A stretch of DNA of 64,000 nucleotides from an uncultured Draconibacterium sp. (GTDB lineage Bacteria; Bacteroidota; Bacteroidia; Bacteroidales; Prolixibacteraceae): assembly GCF_963677155.1 (NCBI RefSeq), contig NZ_OY781884.1, positions 2,868,134-2,932,133 of the forward strand, given 5' to 3'. The position numbers and the translations under genes were made by a program. Shown piece by piece: positions 58,435 through 64,000 of this stretch. A model generated the notes under the pieces. That model saw only the letters and a program-made list of their open reading frames with translations. It had not been told where the DNA came from and searched no databases. How positions within the stretch are numbered: the first letter of the stretch is position 1; each line of letters starts with the position of its first letter.

Positions 58435-60894
58435 TTACTTATTTTGTAGAGTTGTTAAAACGTAACTAGTTAGCTGCGTTATCTGCTTTTCGGAATATTG
58501 CGTTTTATACGGCACCATTCCTTTTGCTACATTTCCTTCTGAAATAGAATGGAAAACCTCTGCTGGAGAATTTCCGTGTAGCCATTCATCGTCAACCAGG
58601 CTTGGGAAAGTTGCAATTCCCTTGCCATCCGGGCCATGACAAACGACACAGGTTGTTTGGAATATTTTCTCGGCTGCTGCCAGATCTTCAGGACTATCTA
58701 AAAGTGTAACTTCTTTTAATGCAGTGGTATCGCTTGCCGAGTTTTGTTGTGTATTCGGAGTATCCGATTCTCCTGCAATATCTTTACCTAGTTTGTGCAT
58801 GTAGGCAATTAATGCAACGATCTGCTTTTTTGCGTCCGTTTCAATTCCCGATGCTTTTAAATCGGCAACAATTCCTTCTGCTTGTTCCAGATAATCGTCA
58901 ACGGCTTTTTCGTCGTATCCTTCAGGGTAAGGAACGCCCAGTGTTTGCATAGCCCTGATCTTTTTCGGTGTTTGCGATAGATCGGTGTTTTTAACCGCCA
59001 GCCATGCATAATTCGGCATTATCGATTGTTCGTTCATTTTTTGCGGATCCATAAAATGGTTGTAGTGCCATGCTGCATTTTTATACATAGGCCCGCCAAC
59101 TACTCCGGCGCGTGCCAAATCGGGGCCGGTACGTTTCGATCCCCATTGGAACGGATGGTCATAAACGAACTCACCAATTTTTGAATACTCGCCATAGCGA
59201 TCGGTTTCCCAGCGGAATGGACGAACCATTTGCGAGTGACATACATAACAACCTTCTTTTACATACAGGTCGCGCCCCTCCAGCTCAAGTGGCGTATAGG
59301 GTTTCACCGAGTCTATGGTTGGTACGTTCGATTTTATAAATATCATCGGAATAATCTCTACTGCTCCACCAATAGCCAGTGCAATAAATACCAGGATAGA
59401 GAAACGAACACCTCTTCTTTCCATCCATCGGTGAACGGTTTCTTTCATCGGGTTGCGAGCTCCGGCCAATACAAGGGCAGGTGCTTCGGCAGCTTCGTCG
59501 TTAACAAAACTTCCGGCAGCCATTGTTTTTGCCAGGTTGAATACCATAATAAGGAATCCAACAAGGAATAAAATTCCTGAAAAAATACGAGCGATGTACA
59601 TTGGTATCAACTGCGTTACTGTTTCAAGGAAGTTTGGATACTGAAGGAAACCTTCGTCGGTGAAGTTTCTCCACATCAACCATTGAGTAACAGCTGCCCA
59701 GTAAAGCGGGATGGCATAAATTAAAATTGCCAGTGTTGACAACCAGAAGTGTGTATTGGCTAATTTCTCGGAGAATAGTTTTGTTTTAAACAGTTTTGGT
59801 ACCAACCAGTAAAGCATCCCAAATACAAGACCGCCGTTCCAGCCCATACCGCCAATGTGTACGTGAGCAATAGTCCAGTCGGTAAAGTGGGTAATTTGGT
59901 TTACTGATTTCAGCGACATCATTGGCCCCTCGAAAGTAGACATACCGTAAGCCGTAACAGCCACCACCATAAATTTCAGTGCAGCACTGTCGCGAACGCG
60001 ATCCCAGGCACCACGTAGAGTAAGCAAACCGTTTATCATACCACCCCAACTTGGGGCAATCAGCATTATCGAAAATGTTACACCTAAAGCTTGTGCCCAA
60101 TCGGGTAAAGCCTGATACAGCAAATGGTGTGGTCCGGCCCACATGTACAAAAATATAAGCGACCAAAAGTGAATGATCGACAGTTTATACGAGTAAATAG
60201 GGCGGTTAGCCGCTTTGGGGAGGTAATAATACATTAAGCCCAAAAACGGAGTTGTAAGGAAAAATGCGACGGCATTGTGCCCGTACCACCATTGTACTAC
60301 TGCATCTTGTGCACCGGCATAAATGGAATAACTTTTAAACAGCGATATGGGCAGTTCGAAAGAGTTTACCACGTGCAACATGGCTACGCCAAGAAAGGTA
60401 GCCAGGTACCACCAAATAGCTGCATAAATGTGCTGAACACGGCGAACAACAATTGTTCCGATCATGTTCCATCCAAAAACCACCCAAATTATGGCAATCA
60501 AAATATCAATTGGCCACTCCAGTTCGGCGTATTCTTTCGAGGTGGTAATTCCTGCCAGCAAGGTAACGGCTGCCAGAACAATTATGGTTTGCCAGCCCCA
60601 AAAGTGAATCTTACTTAAGGTGTCGCTAAACATTCTGGTTTTAAGCAATTTCTGCATAGAGTAATACACCCCCGCAAAAATGGCGTTTCCTACAAATGCA
60701 AAAATAATAGCATTGGTATGCAGTGGTCTCACCCTTCCGAAAGTGGTAAATTCGAGACCAAAGTTGAATACAGGGAAGGCTAGCTGCGCCGCAGCAAGAA
60801 TGCCTACCAGTACGCCAACAACACCCCAAACCAGTGTAGCCAGAATAAACAACTTAACTATTTTGTTGTCGTAATTAAATTTTTGATTTTCCAT
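58435..60894 (-). CDS. ccoN: cbb3 oxidase CcoN-CcoO fusion with extra cytochrome c domain
   Basis: An 819-residue fusion. Residues 1-470 are CcoN with twelve helices (GRVRPLHTNAIIFAF haem ligand region, HNAVAFFLTTPFLG for CuB, and WTIAHVHIGGMGWNG). Residues about 495-690 are CcoO with an anchor helix and haem motif CYVCHSQMVRPF. Residues about 735-819 are a further mono-haem cytochrome c (CVVCHGPDG, Met in GMVPYKTQYS). The CcoN-CcoO fusion is known in Bacteroidota; the added C-terminal cytochrome probably compensates for the single-haem CcoP. This is the catalytic core of the high-affinity oxidase. Confidence 0.95.
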   Translation of the reverse strand: MENQKFNYDNKIVKLFILATLVWGVVGVLVGILAAAQLAFPVFNFGLEFTTFGRVRPLHTNAIIFAFVGNAIFAGVYYSMQKLLKTRMFSDTLSKIHFWGWQTIIVLAAVTLLAGITTSKEYAELEWPIDILIAIIWVVFGWNMIGTIVVRRVQHIYAAIWWYLATFLGVAMLHVVNSFELPISLFKSYSIYAGAQDAVVQWWYGHNAVAFFLTTPFLGLMYYYLPKAANRPIYSYKLSIIHFWSLIFLYMWAGPHHLLYQALPDWAQALGVTFSIMLIAPSWGGMINGLLTLRGAWDRVRDSAALKFMVVAVTAYGMSTFEGPMMSLKSVNQITHFTDWTIAHVHIGGMGWNGGLVFGMLYWLVPKLFKTKLFSEKLANTHFWLSTLAILIYAIPLYWAAVTQWLMWRNFTDEGFLQYPNFLETVTQLIPMYIARIFSGILFLVGFLIMVFNLAKTMAAGSFVNDEAAEAPALVLAGARNPMKETVHRWMERRGVRFSILVFIALAIGGAVEIIPMIFIKSNVPTIDSVKPYTPLELEGRDLYVKEGCYVCHSQMVRPFRWETDRYGEYSKIGEFVYDHPFQWGSKRTGPDLARAGVVGGPMYKNAAWHYNHFMDPQKMNEQSIMPNYAWLAVKNTDLSQTPKKIRAMQTLGVPYPEGYDEKAVDDYLEQAEGIVADLKASGIETDAKKQIVALIAYMHKLGKDIAGESDTPNTQQNSASDTTALKEVTLLDSPEDLAAAEKIFQTTCVVCHGPDGKGIATFPSLVDDEWLHGNSPAEVFHSISEGNVAKGMVPYKTQYSEKQITQLTSYVLTTLQNK

Positions 60895-60905
60895 GAGTTG
60901 GATAA

Positions 60906-61097
60906 TTATTTTTTATTATTCTTTTTTTCTTCATTGGTTTCAGATTCCGATTCCACATCGTCGTCGTCAAAAAGTATCCGCATCGATGGAGTTTCGCTAT
61001 CATCGTACTGCCCCGATCGAACCGACCAGATAAATGCGCCCAGAAAAATGAGTGCTACCAGTAAACTTACTCCTATAAGCAGATAAAAAATGTTCAT
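60906..61097 (-). CDS. ccoS: cbb3 oxidase maturation protein CcoS
   Basis: A 63-residue protein with one N-terminal helix (LIGVSLLVALIFLGAFIWSV, cited: SLLVALIFLGAFIW). It is followed by RSGQYDDSETPSMRILFDDD, the diagnostic CcoS segment (SGQFDDLEGPAxRILFDD). CcoS is needed for cofactor insertion into CcoN. It lies between the cytochrome c gene and ccoNO with gaps of 0 and 11 bp, so it is part of the oxidase transcript. Confidence 0.95.
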   Translation of the reverse strand: MNIFYLLIGVSLLVALIFLGAFIWSVRSGQYDDSETPSMRILFDDDDVESESETNEEKKNNKK

Positions 61098-61973
61098 TTA
61101 TTGTTTTTTGCCGGCTCTGCTAATTTTAAAAATCTGAAATACAACATAGCCAATTGTTCCCCATGCACCTAAAACAGCTGCCAGATATGACAACAACAGC
61201 CAAACTTGTATATTTTCGTTTGTCGACCAAAGCACTTCTTTATGTATCAGTTTAGGTGTTGGTTTTGGCTGGCCTACTTTTGCAGCGTCGAGCACAACAT
61301 TTTCGTTAATAAAACCTTCGCCAAGGTCGATAACCAGCGTTACCATTCCCTTTTCGTCACCAATCAGGCTCTCAGGAATATGGTATTCTGCACGTCCTTC
61401 TTTATTAGTTAGAACCTGTCCGATGGGAAGTGTACCAAAAGCTTTTTTAGCTCCAATTGAAATTGGTGCTTCAGCCAGTACCACATAATTACTGTCTTTA
61501 TCCTGGTACTCGGCGAATACTTCTACCTGGTGTTGTTCTTCATTTACCGAAGCCAAAATCTTAGCTTTTTTAGGTGGTTCTTCTACCAATACCGGTTCGT
61601 TTCCCGGATTGAAGTTGCGGATGTAGTTTACCAAACGCCAGCGGTCGTCTTCCGAAATGGTGGTTTCGAACTGTGGCATACCACCGCGGCCGTGCGTAAT
61701 TTTATAGAATAACTCGCCGTCGGTGTTGGCTTGCATTACTTCGCTGGCAAAATCGGGTGGGGGAGGCACTAATGGCAATCCGTTATTTTTGCCCGGATCT
61801 CCGTGACACGATTTACAGTCGCGCAAGTATATTTCTTTTCCTTTTTTTACGTTGTCGAGATTATATTCCGATGGATTCTGAACGCTTTTCTGGTCTTCAG
61901 GAACCAACCACTCCTGAGCCATTCCCTGCTGTGCAAGAAAAAATAATGCTACAAATAATAATTTGATCTTCAT
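61098..61973 (-). CDS. Membrane-anchored mono-haem cytochrome c
   Basis: A 291-residue protein with a signal peptide (LLFVALFFLAQQGMAQ), one cytochrome c domain (haem motif CKSCHGDPG at about residues 53-61; distal Met in GGMPQFE) and a beta-rich middle domain. A C-terminal membrane helix is at about 255-285 (LLSYLAAVLGAWGTIGYVV). It is placed between an NrfD-type quinol-oxidising protein and the cbb3 genes, 6 bp after the NrfD stop and directly before ccoS. It probably takes electrons from the NrfD module and passes them to the oxidase. Confidence 0.86.
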   Translation of the reverse strand: MKIKLLFVALFFLAQQGMAQEWLVPEDQKSVQNPSEYNLDNVKKGKEIYLRDCKSCHGDPGKNNGLPLVPPPPDFASEVMQANTDGELFYKITHGRGGMPQFETTISEDDRWRLVNYIRNFNPGNEPVLVEEPPKKAKILASVNEEQHQVEVFAEYQDKDSNYVVLAEAPISIGAKKAFGTLPIGQVLTNKEGRAEYHIPESLIGDEKGMVTLVIDLGEGFINENVVLDAAKVGQPKPTPKLIHKEVLWSTNENIQVWLLLSYLAAVLGAWGTIGYVVFQIFKISRAGKKQ

Positions 61974-61979
61974 GTTCGT

Positions 61980-63338
61980 CTATTTTTTTGGTTCAGAGAG
62001 GATTTCTTTTTCTACACCTTTTTCTTCAGCATATTCCCAAATGGTGATTACCGGGAACATTTTTGCCAAAACAGTAATAATAAGCAGCGCAGCAGCAAAG
62101 GAGAAAATGGTAATCATTATCTCGATACTTGTTGGTGAGTAATGTTTAAAATAATCAGGAACATTTTGTACTGGCAAAAACGGGTGCTCCATTGTAGGAA
62201 TTACAATAATGTAACGTTTTAACCACGATGCAATCAATACGAAAACCGAGATAATAGTTAACGGTAACGGTTTTCTGAAAAATTTGAAAAGCATTAGGAA
62301 TATCGGTAAAATCAAACCTGTCATTTGTGTCCACCAAAACATGGGAGCAAAACTTCCCACAAAAAGGTTGCGCAGGTGAATTCCTTCAGCGGTTTTCATT
62401 TTATAGGCAGGTACCCAAAATTCGTTGATGTTAAAATACAGGTAAACCAGGCAAACAAAAACCAGTAGTTTTCCCATGTAATCGAAATGCAGATCTTCAA
62501 AATATTCGCCTAAACGGTAACGAATCCGGTAGGCATACATTAATATTACCACTGCTGCGGCACCGGCAACAAATGCACCGGCAACAAAGTATGGCCCAAA
62601 AATGGTGGTATCCCAACCCGAACGCAAAGTGGCTGCAAACAGCCACGATGTTACAGTGTGGATGGATAAACCTACCGGAATGATCAGAATCATAAGAATA
62701 CGCATGGCATGGTAAACCAGTTTGTATTGTTCTGCATTTCCGTTCCAGCCAAGGGCCATTATCTTGTATACCTTCATTTTCCAGGCGGGAATATCATCTC
62801 CGCCCCTGTCGCGAATTAATGCTAAATCGGGGATAAGTGGAATATAATAAAGCAATACCGAAATGGTAAGGTAGGTAGTAACTACTGTTACGTCCCATAT
62901 AATTGGCGAGGCAAAACGTCCGTGTAAAAACACATTGAGAAAGCGATCAGGACGTCCCATGTCGTTTATAATAATGATACCCGCTAAAGCTACTCCGGCA
63001 ATTGCTACTTGCTCGGCAACACGTGAAATGGGGTGCGACCATTTTATTTTTAACAAGTGTAAAGAAGAGCTTATTAAAAAGCCGATTAGGCTAATTGCCA
63101 CAAAAAACACAAAGTTGGCAATGTACATGCCCCACGAAACGTAGTCGCGCATACCGGTAACACCCAGTCCGTCGCGAATTTGTATTCCCCAGCCCCATAG
63201 TCCAACACCGGCAAACATAATGAGTATGAAATACCAAAAATTCGTGAGCTCGTCGCGTTTTACAATCGAGCGGGTGAGGTCGAAAGTTATTTTATCCAAT
63301 AATTTCCGGGCTTCTTCCGGCGATTTTGTTTTTTCCAT
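61980..63338 (-). CDS. NrfD/PsrC-type quinol oxidoreductase membrane subunit
   Basis: A 452-residue protein with ten predicted helices, longer than the 313-residue PsrC-type protein at 20247. Family segments are VSWGMYIANFVFFVAISLIG (cited: SWGMYIANFVFFVAIS), FLISSSLHLLKIKWSHPIS, and MGRPDRFLNVFLHGRF. It is close to the ActC/QrcD style of NrfD proteins. It lies 19 bp after the iron-sulfur gene at 63358. With it and the anchored cytochrome c it forms a module that could oxidise menaquinol in place of a bc1 complex. The true complex composition depends on genes beyond the window. Confidence 0.88.
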   Translation of the reverse strand: MEKTKSPEEARKLLDKITFDLTRSIVKRDELTNFWYFILIMFAGVGLWGWGIQIRDGLGVTGMRDYVSWGMYIANFVFFVAISLIGFLISSSLHLLKIKWSHPISRVAEQVAIAGVALAGIIIINDMGRPDRFLNVFLHGRFASPIIWDVTVVTTYLTISVLLYYIPLIPDLALIRDRGGDDIPAWKMKVYKIMALGWNGNAEQYKLVYHAMRILMILIIPVGLSIHTVTSWLFAATLRSGWDTTIFGPYFVAGAFVAGAAAVVILMYAYRIRYRLGEYFEDLHFDYMGKLLVFVCLVYLYFNINEFWVPAYKMKTAEGIHLRNLFVGSFAPMFWWTQMTGLILPIFLMLFKFFRKPLPLTIISVFVLIASWLKRYIIVIPTMEHPFLPVQNVPDYFKHYSPTSIEIMITIFSFAAALLIITVLAKMFPVITIWEYAEEKGVEKEILSEPKK

Positions 63339-63357
63339 CGTTTAAAGTTTAGTCGAT

Positions 63358-64000
63358 TTATGAGTGGTGTTCTTCAATTTCGCCCTGAAACGGGAATGCC
63401 CTATCTTTTGGTGGCAGGTAATAAACTCGTGGTTTTGTACCCAATTCCGGCATTAATGTATAAGCTGCATTGTCTCTTACTAACTTGCTAAAGCTCACCG
63501 TTTCGTGTGTAGTTCCGTTGGTAACCGCATCTTCGTTTTGGTCGCCAAACCAGTAAACTCCGTTGGGGCACGACGAAACACATGTTGGTAGTTTTCCATC
63601 GCGCAAACGGTCGGCACTGAATAAACATTTTGAAATAGTACCTTTTTTCTGCGGAACGTTGGCTTCTATATTATAAGTAACACCTTCGTATTTTTCTGCA
63701 TCGCGTGGCTCGAACCAGTTGAAAACCCTTGCCGAATACGGACAGGCTGCAATACAAAAACGGCACCCTATACAGCGCTCATTATCAATAAGAACAATAC
63801 CGTCTTCGCGTTTAAATGTGGCGTTAACCGGACAAACTTTTGTACATGGCGGGTTATCGCAATGCTGACATGGTTTTGGCATGTAGTACGGAGCTGTGTC
63901 TTCAGCATCCTGCATTTGCAATACATTAATATGATGTTGCTCCGGACGTAATTGGTGATGTTTTTGGCAGCCTTTCATACATTCGCGTGCATTCCTGCAT
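63358..64000 (-). CDS. Four-cluster iron-sulfur protein, truncated by the window edge
   Basis: The frame is open to the last base; the N-terminus lies outside the window. The visible 214 residues start CRNARECMKGCQKHH and contain CQHCDNPPCTKVCP, CIGCRFCIAACP and CLFSADRL...CVSSCP groups, the DMSO-reductase B-subunit pattern with four [4Fe-4S] clusters. It is upstream of the NrfD gene in the same direction, so it is the redox partner of that membrane subunit. A catalytic subunit, if any, would be further upstream beyond the window. Confidence 0.88.
   Translation of the reverse strand, partial: CRNARECMKGCQKHHQLRPEQHHINVLQMQDAEDTAPYYMPKPCQHCDNPPCTKVCPVNATFKREDGIVLIDNERCIGCRFCIAACPYSARVFNWFEPRDAEKYEGVTYNIEANVPQKKGTISKCLFSADRLRDGKLPTCVSSCPNGVYWFGDQNEDAVTNGTTHETVSFSKLVRDNAAYTLMPELGTKPRVYYLPPKDRAFPFQGEIEEHHS

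Noticed and set aside
1-64000. Insertion sequences, prophage genes or integrases
   Set aside because: No transposase, integrase or phage structural gene is recognisable anywhere; the only repeats are small intergenic ones.

Overview
The window reads as a chromosomal segment of a free-living member of the Bacteroidota, most likely order Bacteroidales/Marinilabiliales. The reasons are a type IX secretion gene (porQ) beside cmk and ispH, promoter -7 elements of the TAnnTTTG type, bacteroidete arrangements of cbb3 and bd oxidase genes (CcoN-CcoO fusion, DUF4492 before cydA), and intergenic palindromes of a kind common in this phylum. This assignment is an inference from gene content; no rRNA is present.

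Positions 1-12.2 kb hold housekeeping and envelope genes, almost all on the minus strand: the end of priA, ispH-cmk, porQ, an aldo/keto reductase, a YkgJ protein, an EamA exporter and one plus-strand sugar-isomerase lipoprotein. An ECF sigma factor, its probable anti-sigma factor and four exported proteins (DUF4097-like, GIN-domain, two beta-barrel-like) form an apparent envelope operon. Two repeat-rich gaps lie here. A tRNA-His, mobA and an FNR-like regulator follow.

Positions 13.7-29.8 kb are the most unusual part: a sulfur-respiration island. Leftward runs a Rieske protein plus a cytochrome b fused to a 12-haem cytochrome c. Rightward run a PsrABC/PhsABC-type molybdoenzyme, a split YeeE/YedE sulfur transporter (two subunits), two membrane-anchored rhodanese-like proteins, a strongly structured non-coding stretch, an octahaem tetrathionate-reductase-like cytochrome, a cytochrome b561-type subunit, and a second YeeE/YedE pair whose second subunit is fused to a rhodanese domain. 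A sigma-54-type response regulator without a DNA-binding domain closes the block. All three rhodanese domains lack the catalytic cysteine, yet all three end in Gly-Gly-Cys (one with an extra Ser). The two stand-alone proteins share an identical 16-residue tail written with different synonymous codons. I propose that these tails are mobile sulfur-carrier arms, analogous to the SoxY GGCGG tail, serving the YeeE/YedE channels. This is the best candidate here for an undescribed system.

Positions 30.5-42.4 kb return to core functions: pssA, cdsA, a DUF2007 protein, an LUD protein, ftsH, rsfS, birA, pyrE, a NUDIX hydrolase, coaD and a cation-chloride-cotransporter-like permease. Positions 42.5-49 kb hold five membrane or GT2 glycosyltransferase genes that look AT-rich.

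Positions 49.1-64 kb are a terminal-oxidase block: cydA-cydB with DUF4492 and a previously easy-to-miss 36-codon gene that may encode a third bd-oxidase subunit. The cbb3 oxidase set follows (ccoI, SafE-type protein, ccoH, ccoG, ccoP, ccoQ, a ccoN-ccoO-cytochrome c fusion, ccoS). Directly upstream in the same direction is a cytochrome c / NrfD / iron-sulfur module that could feed electrons from menaquinol to the oxidase. Together the window describes a facultative anaerobe able to switch between high-affinity oxygen respiration and sulfur-compound respiration.
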